Positions 40,988 through 55,500 of a stretch of DNA of 60,000 nt are shown here, piece by piece; position 1 is the stretch's first letter; the number at the start of each line of letters is the position of its first letter. The translations under genes were made by a program, and so were the position numbers. The stretch is from assembly GCF_001039355.2 (NCBI RefSeq), contig NW_019774025.1, positions 325,626 to 385,625 on the forward strand, read 5' to 3'. The notes beneath the pieces are model-generated. The model saw only the letters and a program-made list of their open reading frames with translations, had not been told where the DNA came from and did not search any database. Source of the stretch: Lingula anatina. Its lineage: Eukaryota; Brachiopoda; Lingulata; Lingulida; Lingulidae.

Positions 40988-43900
40988 TTGAGCACAGAAA
41001 TGTTTTACATTTAAAGGCTCTTTAACTACTACAAGTAAAGAAAAAAATATATCTATAGTGTAATATACCAAACACTATAAGAAGATACCGGTATAGAATA
41101 TAACACTATAAATATATTATAAGACCCTTTATATAAAATATAGCATTCATAGCTCAACTGAAGAAAAATAAATACAGTCAGAGACACAAGACTAAATATT
41201 TCTAAAGGTTGAAAAAAATTCAAAGAATATACTGGTCTTAGGTCTACAAGTTAAAATTTCTAACATTTTAACAACAATGTACATTTAAAAAAATGTGTTC
41301 TAAAAGTGACATTGCAGATGTTTCCTTTTAAATAACTCATATGCACTTTGAAGCAAATTCTTCAGAAAGTTGTAATAATGTAGTAAAATTTTAAGTGAAA
41401 AAAAAGCACATGCCCCACCTTGTATATACCCCTTTCTCAGGTACAATTACATGTGTAGGTTTGATATCAATGTTGATATCAGTGAACTTCCTCTGCTCCA
41501 TGGCATGCTGCAATCCTGCAGCTGATTGCTCTTTTAAGTCTTCAAATTGTTTCATAGCTGCAGCAGTCAGTCTGATAATGTAACAAAGCAAATCAGGCAG
41601 AGCATACCAAATAATGCAAATAAAATTATATACAAAAAGTGCCTGTCTTAAAAAATAAAATTTTTTGATTTCATTTATTAATGGTATCAAATTTTTTTAA
41701 AAAGTCAAGTAAAATTTACTGCCCAACACTTCATCTATTAATTATTTAGACAAGGTCATGGAACCAGGCGTCTAGTAAACAAAATACAAATAAAACTAAC
41801 TGGTCGATATTAATTTACACCACACATAAATCTTGATTAACTCAATGTTATGAATTTTAATTTAAAAATATTCGAAAATTAAGATTAATACACAAAACTT
41901 ACTGTTTCAACTGTACAGACTCAGGAGGTTTAAAGAAATCTACTATTTGGTTGATTGTATTCTGAAATGCACACAATTCTAATGTTATCTCTATCATAAC
42001 TAAAGACTGCAAAGGGCAAACAAAAGTGCCACATTATACTTATTCATGCATTATAATGTCTGATATGACTTTATATGAACTTATGAATCTGAATTTAATT
42101 ATTTCCCACCTATCATAAAATATTCTTATTTAAATACCAAAGTACCACCACAAAGACACACTGCTAAGTTGTGAAAAAATTAAGACATAGGAAACAGGGG
42201 AAGAAGAAAAGGCTGTACCGCATCATATACAACTTCAAGTGGCCTTGACCTAACAACAACCCTTGTGTCACATTGGCCATCCAGAGGGTTGGTCTCTATG
42301 GTGCTGTCCAACAGTGGCATCATCTTGTCAGCCTCCAGATTCAGACTCGTCACCATTTTAGGTGCAGTGCCATTCACAGGGCATCCAAACACACCAAATG
42401 AGTCCAACTTGGCTTCTATCCTGTTCAACAAAACAAAAACCCAGTTAGAAATCTATACAAATTCATGTTTATCAGTTATTTCCATTTGCATTTAGAATAC
42501 AGGACTCATATTCACAAATCACTTCAAGATCTTGGGCTCTATAGAGAACTTGTTCTTCCAAACTATGAATCTAATGCCAACTATGGCGTGTTTTGGGTAT
42601 TTTTTTTCTTTCTCAATAGTTCAGGGCTACTACTACTATCTCAATTTGATGCCCTATCATCCTCAGAGCTATCTGAACTGTTTTTGCACATTCCACTTAG
42701 AATATTACTCAGAAAAGTATCCATGTTAGGAGACCAATGACATTTCAAATGACACTAAGTCAACAGAAACTGAGATACTTCACTATGATTTTGCAGTCAC
42801 CACAAGTATAAAGTTGTTCTGAAATGCAGCAAAAAAATGACAAAATGTCTTTGTCAAAACTCACTTGACAGCACTGGCCGAAGGTCTCTGTCCAATTGCA
42901 GTGACCAAGTCTTTCAGTTGTAGATTCAACAGTTGAGGATTGCTGTAACACAAAAGAATTAAATGACAACTCAAATGGTAAAGACTGGCATATAAGTTCT
43001 TTAGCTAATGAGCCTAACAATAATCATGAAAACTTTTAGCTATGAAATAATACATGTATGACAAACAAAGTTAATTTTCCATATACTAGAGAATCTTTAT
43101 ATGTTGTACAAAATCTCAAACTTATCATTAAATTCAAAATTGAACTTTTAGAATATGAAACTATATTTTTTTTAAATTTAACCTCCAATATCCTACTTAC
43201 GTCTTTGTGGTATCACATAAACCCACTGTTAGATTGTTCAAAGCAAAATGCATCTTCACTGCCACAAACTAAGAAATGATATAAAATACTCTACATTTCT
43301 TTTTACAAAAATCAAGATTTGCATTCAAAGTCATTTCCAATGATAAAATATATCTTACCTAAAATATGGCAATATCATCTGTTATAATAAATTAATATTA
43401 TGATGAATCAAATTTTATTTTATAAGTGTATGTTTCCACAAAAAAACAAAGAAAAACATAGATTTTTAATGTAAAAAAAAGAAAATTCTTTCTAACACTC
43501 ATAAAAAACTTACATCTTTTGGCAGTGTAGAATCTACTGCATTTTCCTGGTAGTCTATAGCCTCATACAGCTTGGCCTTTTCTTCTGGAGTCATCAATTC
43601 ATAGAATTTTTCCTCTGAAGAAAATATACTGCATTTATGTTTCCTCTTTCTCCAAAGGACTTTACGGTAAGATTATAATGGATCAAACACAATTTGAATA
43701 GATTAAAATGCAATGAAACAAAGATGATGTGTACATGTTAAAACTTGATCCTTCCTATGTAGCTATTTATTTCAAAGAGAATTCTACACACTAAACCCTG
43801 TAATCCAAATTAAGATCAAAGGTGGACAACAAAAATGCTATCACAAATTATCATCTTCAATACTAATCAAAAGTAAATTGATATGTTCCAGAACTCAAGG

Positions 43901-46900
43901 CACACTTGCAAATCTGAAAGAAGGAACTGTAACAGAGTCCTAAACAGCATATATGAAATCTTAATGCAATGGAAAATGTTGAGAATCAGTTTGATACATG
44001 TTAGCACAAATAATATCATGACACGTTTCTACAAATAATGGCATTTCACTTATCCACCTAGTTATCCTAGCATGTGTGTTGTGTTCAGCATTGTTAATCC
44101 TACATAGTCAACTACATTCTCAGTTAATAAAATTTAATTATTTTATAAATGCAAAGGGTCTCTGTATATGTACTTAGTGAATCTATCTATATCTAACAAA
44201 CAAAATGAATATGTTTTTAAATCACAAAATGTTAGAAATGAACTAATTTTTTACCAATGGTACATTAAAAAAAAAATTAGTATTCATTTGACTTTCACAA
44301 TAATATTCTTCTCAGCTAGACCACATCAACATACCTGCCTCTTCCTCACTTAAAGCAGAACTGTTGTCTAAATCAGTAATGATAACATATTACAGGGGGG
44401 GTTTAAACTGTTATATGTGAATGTAAGTTAGTGAATTAATGTGCACAGGACAAAACTACATAAGGTATCACCTATGGTGAGCATGGTTTAATTAATTTTT
44501 AATAATTAAAAATTTTTTAACACATCTTTAAAAAATTAGTAGATTTCAGGTAGCAATATGAAGGGTTACCTATTCATAATAAAAGAAAGGGATAAATCCA
44601 TATTCTACTGTATAAATACAAATAAATGTGACTTTAACCAATTTTTGACTATTTTGGAGAGACATGTTTTGAAACTATAAACACGTGCATGATTAATAAT
44701 CTCCACTACATCAGTGTATTTGCAGACAGGGCAAGTGTAACAGGATGGTCTAAATAATAAAGGTAGTTTACGAACCTAACCTAATATAAGGTTAGTCAGG
44801 AAACATATGATTACATTCATAAATAATTCACATATATAAGATGAACTTTTATGAACTGTGACTTGCATGTCTTTATAAATGACAAAAAATAACTTCCATC
44901 TTTTTTTCAAGACAACTTTTAAAAACAAAATGAGAAATACAACTTGCGAGACATTGGTCTCCTTCATTGCAGTTATTGATATCATTATCTTTCCAATAAC
45001 AAACAAAAAGTATGATTTGCAAGACTATTAATTACCATATCATACATAAATCCATGGAATATCTGAAGATAAATGATACAAATTTCTTTCACTTCACCAA
45101 AAATAAAGCCAAAGATCCTGTGTGCTAACTACTGTGACACTCACCCACTCCTTTCTCGTCTTTATTCTTCTTCTTACTGCTGCCCCCAAACCAACCACCA
45201 AACCAGCCCCCTTGCTTGGCTTCCGCAGCCTTTTTGGCTCCTGCCATCTGGACCTATGTTTAATATGACTCTTAATTAAATGTGCTGGTACTAAAATTGT
45301 ATTGAAAAAAAAACAGTGTTTGTTCTTTAAAAATATACAAAGTGCTACCCTCTTTTTACAAATCTGAACAACTTAAGTTCATGTTAGAAAATTAAGACAC
45401 AAACAAGGGATATCTTCTGTTTTTGTAAAAAAATAAATAAATAAATAAATGTTAGAATAAAAGAATCTCACTGCCTTTGTCAAAATAGTTAACAAGTCTT
45501 TCAATATTTTTGATAAATTAACAATCCCTAATGGGATAGTTTAAGTTCACAAAGTAACAAACTGTGGTCAGAAAAACTGTAATTATGTAAATTCTGAAAA
45601 ACAGTAATGTGAATGTGCCCATGCTTTGTTGCTCATATAACTTTCTAAAATGAAATAAAAAATATTTGAAATCTTTAACTTATAAAATGGTAGTATACAG
45701 TTTTATTGATGATTTCACATTTTTACCGTTTCACCATATTCAAAGAAATTATAATTCTTGGACAGATGGCACACATCAAGCAAAGCTGCATCTTCATTTC
45801 AGCTATGACAAAGCTAAATAACAAAGTGTAAACTGCTTTTTAAGATTTGTTGAAGGAAAAAAAAACTCAGTCAAAATACCCTGCCTTTTGTTGACCTATT
45901 TCATAAAAATAATAGAAATAAACAATAATCCCAATAGTGTACATAAGTATTAGAAATATAAAACTGAACTAAATGAAATACACAAAAGTCTAATTAAAAC
46001 AGAACATGTTAGGCAACCTATGAATAAATGCACCCCTCCTCTTACCTCTTCTTCATCCTCATTATCATCTTCCAATAATCCAAAATGTCTGGCCTTACCA
46101 AATATGGGGGAGGAATTTTTATTATAAGAGACACAACAGTATGCATGCAGAGAGAATGAGTCTTCAAAGAGAATAGTCCTGTTTTTTTTTTCTATTAACC
46201 AAATCTATAAGAATGAGAATTATCAGGGGGCAAAATGAATGGACATTGGGGCCAGTTAACATGGTATAAAAAAGACCACAAAAACACCAAAAGTCTAAGA
46301 ATTAGCCAGAAAAAATTGCACCCTCATTTTATGATAAATATTGGCATCACTTATGGGTCTGAGAAATAACTGTTTATCGCTAATATTTAACTACATACTC
46401 CGAGCAGCAAAGTTTGGGTTGAGTCAAAGCCAGAGCCACACCAAAGCTACTGCCAGCACAAGGATCTTACAGAAGGAAGCTTTTGCACATACCTGTATGC
46501 ACCAACCATGCAAGTTTATATATCAGATTATGGAATGAAGTTCAGTGACCTTTAAAGTTCAATTACCACATCAAGTGCGGTTACCTTGTGAAGTTCAGTA
46601 AATTCATGAAGCACAGCAGCAACATTAGGCTTGGTAACCTTATAAAAATTACTAATTTCACAAATCAAGCTCAGTGCCCTTACCTCCAGTTCTGCCTGCT
46701 GCCTCATAAGAGTCAGGTTGAACACATCCAGCTCTCTCTCACATGCCTGAAATACACAGAGTGAACAAAGAAATGGTAAAACGGGGAGAAATCGAATATA
46801 AAATGCTCACACAAATACGACAACAGATTGATGCTATTGCATCTTAAGTTTATGCTTATACAGTACTTGAATGATGATCATTTTACGTTGAGATATCAAT

Positions 46901-49900
46901 AGCATAATATAATTACCTGGATACATACAGATTTATAGATAAAATGATATTAAAGATTTATCACACAGTACAATTGTGTGCTAAAGATGCCAACTAAACA
47001 TTTATTTCTCATATCAGGGACAAAATATATGAATTTTGATTCACTGACTGAATCTGAGCTGGGTACATCAATTATACATAAATCCTACTTTATAATTCCT
47101 TTTTGTTACCTCTAGTGTCTGTTTGAGTTCCCCACTAATTTTCTTACTGGTGAGTTTCTTTTTATAAGCATCTTTATATGTCCTGAGCATCTGACGATGG
47201 GACTTGATGTGTCTCCAGGACCACATGCGTCTCCTGCGTCTCACTGTCTCTTCAAGGATGCATTTGTATGCAAAGTGCCACCTGGTGAGTAAAAATTAAA
47301 ACTTCAATCTCTTAAGTAGTTGTAGCCCTGTCTTAAATTCAACTTAAAATTTGCTTTGAAGGTCTGCTGACAACAGATTCACTTTTAGGTGAAATGCCTG
47401 AAAAATGTCTCAAACTGTAAACTGAGCCATTGCATGCCATGTTCTCCAGAGAGCAACCAAGTCTGGATTATTTTGGCTTGAAAGCCTTTATGCCTAGATC
47501 TAGTTAATAACAATGTACACCTAATTTCAGTAATTTGGCAATCATATCTGAAAACATCAAGTGAATAATATCTATGCATATGCATGCTTTCATTGTTAAT
47601 ACATGAACCAGGGAGGAACCATTCTTGTTTTCCAGTGTGACCTCAATTGTCAGTTTTATTGTCTGACAAATCCTTTCATTTTAACATTAAACATTACTGG
47701 GGTGCCAGTTTACTGACCAAATCTTGACATTTCCCTTGATTCCTGTGACAGCAGGGTGGTACTTTCTGTACATGTCACTGAGCACCATCCTCTCAAATGA
47801 CTCCAGCATCTCCAGCACGCCATCATACTGAAACAATGATCACATTACATTACATAACAACAGTTCTTGGATGATGTTTTTCTGAAAAACCTCGATTAAA
47901 TCTGGTGAACACATCAAAATCTTTTTCAATTTGAATGCACTTTAAACTATTTTGAAAGGACAGACAAAACAAAATTTAAAAATTATATATTCTTTTTTTT
48001 TCCAAAGTGAGAGTTATAAATTCTTAAATGTTGACAGAATCTTCATCTAATTTCACAAAATCATTTTTCACTTACTTTTCTACTTCAAAAGAAAATAGCC
48101 TACCCTACCTGAGATTTTGCCAGAGCAATTCCTATTTCCTCCATGACCACACTCAACATGATTTTAGGAATGCTGAAGTTGACGCGGTCTGGATGAGTGT
48201 GAATACGCAGTTTTGCAGTGGAACAGATTGGCTTGAGCACTAGAAAACAAACACAAGTCATAATATTTAAGAATGCATCAGACTAACTCTATTTTGGAGT
48301 GGAAATCAGTCTAACTTGTGTCAGCAAATGACCATGTTGCAGATCAGGGGCGGATTTAGGCCGTCTTCTGGGTCTTCCGGAAGACGGTCAGATTTTCAAG
48401 TTTACATTGACAGGTATCTATTTTTTTCTGTTGGAAGACGGTCAAAATTCGAGGATGGATCAACAAAGATAATTTGGAAGACTGTCAGAAAATAGCTCTG
48501 GATCTGCCCCTGCAGATAGACCTCTTTTCTTTTTAATCTGCTCATCATGCAATTTAGACAATAAAATTGTGTTAGCTTTAGTAAATACAATTATAACATG
48601 CTTAACTTTGATTCTGTAACAGTCATTCCAAGTTTTATTGGCTAGTCAGTTGTGTTCCTTTAAAAAATCATATTGACAAATGCTTTGAAATGCTCACTCA
48701 CAATATTGAAAGTCTGTCTTGTGCTTTGTGGTGGCAATACCTCCCATCATGGCTTTCTGTGGACACAGAACAACATGGTTTAGTTGACATAAATGTAATA
48801 ACATTTATGGTTTAGTTGACATAAATGTAATAACATTTTACAGTTAAGCTAAAATTTGATATTCAGAAAATTGTCACATCATTTCAAAATTAATCATATC
48901 ATCCTAAGTATCTGAAAAAAAAAATCTACCTCAAACACAATTCACCATTAAGAATATTTGATAAAAAATCGGGAATTAGGAACAAAACTGTGATAAGAGG
49001 CCTGTATCACGATCAATCTTACCACAATCTCCTGCCTGTCTGAGAAGTCCATGTACATCTTGGAGCCAGCATTCCAGTACACAGCCAGTGACTCCAGCTT
49101 CACAAGCTACAGAAATAGTGTATTACAATTGTTATATTAGGCAGTTTTTATCTAGAATCATAATACTTTTCACATTTTATATTTTATTTTTCTTGATAAA
49201 TATGTCCATAAGTGCTTGTCTCTTTTATGTGTAAACTCTACTGAATATTTTAAAATGGATTTTAGACTTGAAATAAATATATTATTATCATTACTGAATA
49301 ATATCAAATGTTCTTAATGAAATTAATCTGGTTGAATAAGATGCCATTTCATAATGTATTATTAAGTTTGAAAACTTAAAATTATTTTGTATATTTTTTG
49401 AAAAGAAATAAATGGAAAAAATATTCAAACTGAACATCAAACATTAGATGAACAGGTAAGGAACATTGTGAAAAATGGCCACAATCAGACTCTTAAAAAT
49501 GGAGAATTCCAAGGAGGGAATGATAACCTATTAAGAAGAGATCTAGAACTCTGAGTTTACCTTGTAAATTTCTTGTACAGACTCCTTAATAATACATGGT
49601 TTCCAGTTCTGGTCAGTAGTCTGAAAACAAAACTTAGTGAACTAGTGATTTCAAAAGCAAAAACACAACATTAACTAATGTTTGGACAACAATTATGCAT
49701 TGGTCTCTCTTTGTACTATTTTTTTTAAATCTTTTTTTTCTTTTTACTAAACTATGTTGGCAATGTTGTGTGTGTGTGTTTAAAAGATCAAAAGTCAAAG
49801 ATCTGTGTTCCTTGGCAGCATAAAAATGGAAAGGTATCCCATGCTGTGAAGTTTATAATGTAAAACATAACAAAGTTACAGCAAATGTATGTAGATTCCA

Positions 49901-52438
49901 AAGAGCTCTATCCATACAAGTTCTCTCTAATTCTCCAAAAGCCAAGTTGTAGGCACACAAGTTCTCAACATACTGCCCATCCAAATATAGAAATCAGGCC
50001 ATTTTGCTGAGAAGTCTTAGGAATATTTACTAAGTTTTATTTTCCTCTGAACTCACCTTGAAGTCCAGATTCCTGAGGGTGACTCCAATGGAGAAAGGAT
50101 TCTTTGGGTTGCTGATTTTGTCCTCATAACGGACATGAATGTTGGAAACCTGGACTTGGAGATTTTTGATCACTTGAGTGGCCAGCTTCTCAGCAAATGA
50201 GTCCTTTTTGTCTTTCTTTGGTTTATCTAAGAGAAAACTTCTATTTCTATAAAAGACTTTTTCTCACTTTAATTTTCTTTAGGTGCATTTTGAATAATAA
50301 CAAATTAACTTTGTATTTACTCAACAACTATTCTTATTTCATAATATAAAAAACAAAATAAATATGCTCTTTTCCATTTACCTTTTTCTTTCTCTGCCTC
50401 CTTAGCATCTTCAATTCTCTGAAGCTCCTTCTGCTTCTTCTCTTGTTTGGCTTTTTCTTCTTTTTCTGCATTGTACTTGATGCCTGAAAAGAGAGAAGAC
50501 GACTTTCTTAAGACAGAATAAGAATGTGCATGTACTAAGACCTATATTATGGAAAGCTGAAAACAAATGTTTACAGGGCATATTTAGCCTTTACACCCAC
50601 AAGTGAGGGTACTTTCAAAGAAGTGACTAAATAGATTGAATAATTTTAGGTCGAAATTTCATGAATTTCAAAGTATGTGGTTACTGCACACACTTCTTTT
50701 AAGACTGAGAAAGCCATGGAAGCAGTGTGGAATGCAAAAAAGAGTTAACTTCTTGATGTTAAAAGTAAAATGTTAAACAGTTAAACCTAGCCCCCTTTTT
50801 TCAGCATTTCATTTGAATGCAGTAAACCTGCAATATGATTTCAAAAACACTAAGAAAGATGAGAAGTCATTATGGACATGTCTAAAAAAAATTAATGGTA
50901 GATTAAAAGCATGACAAGTATGTGGTTTAGAATGGGACAATGCTAATATCATGCAATCATGATAACTGCAATGAAATAAAGGTAGCTCACAAGCACCATC
51001 CATCAAAAAACAAGATGGAACCTTCTGTCCCTGAAAAAAAAAGGTGAAAAGACTTCAAAATTTATTGGCCCTACCTCCAACCACATTCAACAATTCATAT
51101 GTTACCAATTCAAACTCACTCACCAATAGAGGAAATAACTCACAACCTGTTTGTTTAAACATAAGACACAATATTGAAGGGAAAACAGATAGGAAAGTCG
51201 ACAAATAGTATTTATATGTCCTCCATCTGGTGAAGTCCAACAGAAGGTTCTGAAAAAACATTTACATAATGGCTTCACAGGATATCTTGATATTTCTGGA
51301 AATTCAGCCAAACGGAGAGTTGCACTTGAAGGATTTAGAATACTGTTTTCCTGCTGAACCAATTAACCTATAGGTTACGATCAATACTTTTGCTTTGTAA
51401 TCTCTGTGTGCCTGAGTTAGTTGCTGGCATCCAAATCTCATCTGCTAGTGTTTTCAGTTTAGTAAGTAAATTTACCAGAAATGAAGTAACAGTTTTTCAA
51501 CTTTTGCATTCACATTTCCCTGCTTTTACATATATCATTAGTTTTGGGCCTAATGAGCAAGAAATTGATATAAGGCAGATGTGAAATTATCACTGTGTAA
51601 AACAGGGGCGTAACCAGGCATACGCACGGATGCACTGTGCGTACTATTTTTTGAGCCAACCATGATATTATTCTCCATAAATTCAGTGTATTTTTCACAG
51701 AATATAATCGTATCTGTGAATTTTCAAAATCTGTGCGTACAATTTTAAAAGGTCTGGTTACGCCCCTGTAAAATATCATCACTATATAGAGATATGTAGT
51801 TTGGTTATCATCCGTTAACAGGTATAAGTAAATGGTATCAGGCAGATCTGAAATCACAACTGTATAATGATAGTCTGTTTATACATGAATGGCCAGCAAA
51901 GTCACCAGTATTCATGAATACCTAGTTATTTATAGTGACATCAAATGCCCAGACGTCTGACAGCTGGAGTAACCTTGGAAAAAACCTAAATACTGATACC
52001 AAGTAGAGTTCTTAATAACTAATATCTTCAGGAAATCTGGCAACTATCCACAACTCCCCCTTGCATTTTATATAAGGGCTTAAAAATAGACATTCCAATT
52101 ATATATAGCAGGGTTATGAACTCTGTTATCATTCTGTCCACTTAAGCGATAATTAAATTCCTTTTACAGATAGGTCTTCTTCTACTGTCATACACATAAC
52201 AGAGCAGGCAAAAGATCTACTTCACAATCTCACTACAATATTAAAACCCAAGATCAAACCTTACATGTTGATGCATATGTTATTTGAATACTAACAGCAA
52301 ATTTGTTATTAAGGAACCTAACAAAAGGCAATTTCCTCTATGTTGCATTAGTCAAGTCATGAACAAATTGCCCAGTCCACACTTTTCAGCTAAGTCCTCC
52401 ATACCACAACCCAAGTTTCAGAGTACTATATAAACAGT

Positions 52439-52528
<90 letters not shown>

Positions 52529-55500
52529 AGGCCCATAGCCAGTAATTCCAAAGGGCGTGTCTTTTTCTGAGAAAGTAGACCTTTTATCATAAAAACTTCA
52601 TGTACCAAGATCAAATTTTACCAAGAGCGGACCTTCTCCCAATAAAAGGGGCGGTTCTTTCACCACCACCCCCCCAAACCCCCTGGCTATTGGCCTGTGT
52701 GTCAATAACAGCTACATATATACAACTCACTTGTATTGGGAACGGCCACTGCATACACCCCATCTACAGTGGCAATGACGGGCTCTGTGTACAAGTTCTT
52801 CCATGGAATCTTCAATACCAATTTACCTGAATGATTATAAAAAATTGATAGAGAAATGGCCTTTAAATAGTCAAAACATCCACATAATGAAAGGTATTGC
52901 TTAAAACATGTTTGAAAGGTATTGCTAAAAATATGTTTTGCCCAGAAAATATTTTGTATGTGATGTGCCATAAAATATGAAGTGGGAAAATCTGCTTCAC
53001 CATGAGTGATGTCTGCTAAAATAAAACTGGGTTATCTCCTTAAGTGAAGCAGGCATATATCATCAGATGAAAGACAAAAAAAAAACCCTATAAAAAAAAT
53101 GACTGATGTGCCCTCATTAAAATAACTGATAGCACTGCTAAAATTGAAAATACCACTGATCTTACTTAAAAACACCACAGACACAATGTTTCAGATGGAT
53201 AAAAACCAAGCTATTGAAATAAATTACTTGGGGATTACTTATACTGCACATTATATTTCTATGGGCAATTACATGAATTTTTAACAAAAAATAAAATAGA
53301 AAATAAAATAAAATAAATATATATACATACACATACACTACATATATGTACTAAAATAAAAATCTAAACAAGCACAACATTATCATCATATCAAATAAAA
53401 ACCTTACATGGATGACTCACTTGATAGTATGTCACATGCAAGAACCTAATAAAGACTCCACCTTAATTTTTGATGCTTTCTAAATAACCAGTTACAGATA
53501 AGACATTTTCTCAGCCATCTATTTAGTATGTTTAAGTAATCAAACATGACATCAACCACAAACTGAGAACTATCAATTTTTGTATTATCGCTGCATATCT
53601 TATAGTTTAACATGTACGCTCAAGTTCTATCATACACACTTTCTGAGGGAACTTGGCACATATTCTACAGCATAAAAAGCCTTGGTAATGGAAAGGTCAA
53701 CATGGTGGCTTTAAGAGAGGCAATTCAGACACTAATTCTCTTTCTGAAAGGGAAAGCTAACTATACCTCGTGTTTTCAGTGAGATTAAATAGCTGCTCAA
53801 TAAGATGATTTCAAATTGCAGATTAGAGAGAGATATGTATTGGGACATACACAGATAGGCAGAAACCTATAAATGTACAGTAATAATGGATGAAAATGGA
53901 ATCATAATATTGCTGGAGAAATGAAACTCTGCAAATAATACTAGGCATCAATCTAATGGTGATAGAAATTTCTGATAAACAAATTACTTGTAGGTTGTAC
54001 ATTGTTGAACTGTGTTAATAGATCTCCTGGACCTGGATATTGTGCTTTCGACATTCTATACCAAACCATATTCTGTATGAAGTCAAGTTCAGATCGATTT
54101 CAATCAAAAATTAATTGTCCATAACTTCAGGTAGTAGACATTTGTTTGCAACCCCTTCTTAGAAAGTCTTTCTTTTATTCCTGGATTACATAGGGTGCTT
54201 TCCCAGAGATTTAGATCGATCTAGAGATTAAGATTTAGATCGACCTAACTCCCTGGGGGTTCACGCTAAATTGCAGTCAGCCGAGCGGGCACCATAGTTA
54301 ATTACCCCCTTACAGCTTTTAGTAGGCGGGACAGACGCTTAAGCCGGCCAAGCTGACAGTAATCAAGTGAGACTCCCCACAGGGATAGATCGATCTAAAA
54401 ATCTATGGAAATGGGGTGATAGTCAACACTAAAGAGTAGAAGATATTAAGAGGGGATGCAATAAAGGAAGTTTGCAATCAAGCATCTGCCTCTGGTAGTT
54501 TGGCTTTGAGTGCATTAAGAAAAGTGGACAAACAGATTCATGGATCAAACATGGTGATCCACTAAAAAAGCTTGTCACTTAATTCACAATTGGACACTGA
54601 TTAGATTCTCTGTGAGGATTACCTGACAAGCATTCAAGTAGGTCGGCCATATTTGATCCACGGATCAGTTGGTCCACTGTTCTGAATGCACTCTTTGCTT
54701 TACACTTCTCCTAAAAGATCATTTGAACCCTGTAATCTTCGGAATATTGAACCCTCAGAACAATAAACCTTCTTAATATAAGGGGTTCCCCTTTGAGTCC
54801 AGGGTACTTCTATTACAGCCAGATGATGATGTTACAGCAATGGCATTTGCTCTGAATATTACGTCTGTCATTAGCACCTTATTAAATTGTAGGACTACAC
54901 CAGTCACTGGAAACCTGCCATCAGATAATAAGGCTGTGTTCAGAATGGAAGTTATTGTAATCCATCCTCGTGCAAATCAACATGAATCATATTTACTAGT
55001 AACCACAAAGTTTTCCCAAATTCACCCAAGTGCTTCATTGGGGGGATGGGGGGTGTGTGCCAAAAAATTAAGCTGATTACATTGACTGCGCCTTAGCAAG
55101 AATCCCCGCTGAGATAGATCGATCCTGCTGGTACGATAACTCCTGTTCTGAACACAGCCTACGTAGGAGTTAGCCAACACAGTCTCCACCTCTTATGCAA
55201 GCACATAACACAGACAAGTCAAGCAGGACCTTACACCATATATTGCATCTAGCTATTATGACCAGTCAATGTGGAACATAAATCATACATAATATATTAA
55301 ACATGGTTTATACTTGCCTATGTGACCCGATATAACTCGTATTGGAAGATCAAGGTCATCCTGAAATGTTAAAAAACCACCGTAAGGTTACAAATGAGAC
55401 ATTTTTTTTCATTTATTCCAAGATATAGGAGTTATAACAAAATTTAAGTCACCTCACATCCCCCCCCCCCCCCAATCTATCAAATCAATCACAAACATTG

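Larger units (their letters stand above)
50484..52730. other. Intron with two MITEs and a TA repeat
   Basis: Between the LKIPWKN exon and the Lys/Glu-rich exon. Contains the MITEs at 51603-51768 and 52528-52697 and (TA)n at 52441-52525. No other feature seen. Confidence 0.7.
52827..55317. other. Intron with a cluster of three MITEs
   Basis: 2.5-kb intron after the GC donor. Three different MITEs lie in under 1 kb (54193-54417, 54509-54703, 54931-55159). The remainder (52827-54190) is AT-rich with nothing recognised. Confidence 0.7.

Noticed and set aside
52426-52614. (YI)n open frame
   Set aside because: Translation of the TA microsatellite.
54840-55076. 78-codon plus-strand open frame
   Set aside because: Lies mostly in the MITE at 54931-55159; no protein similarity recognised.
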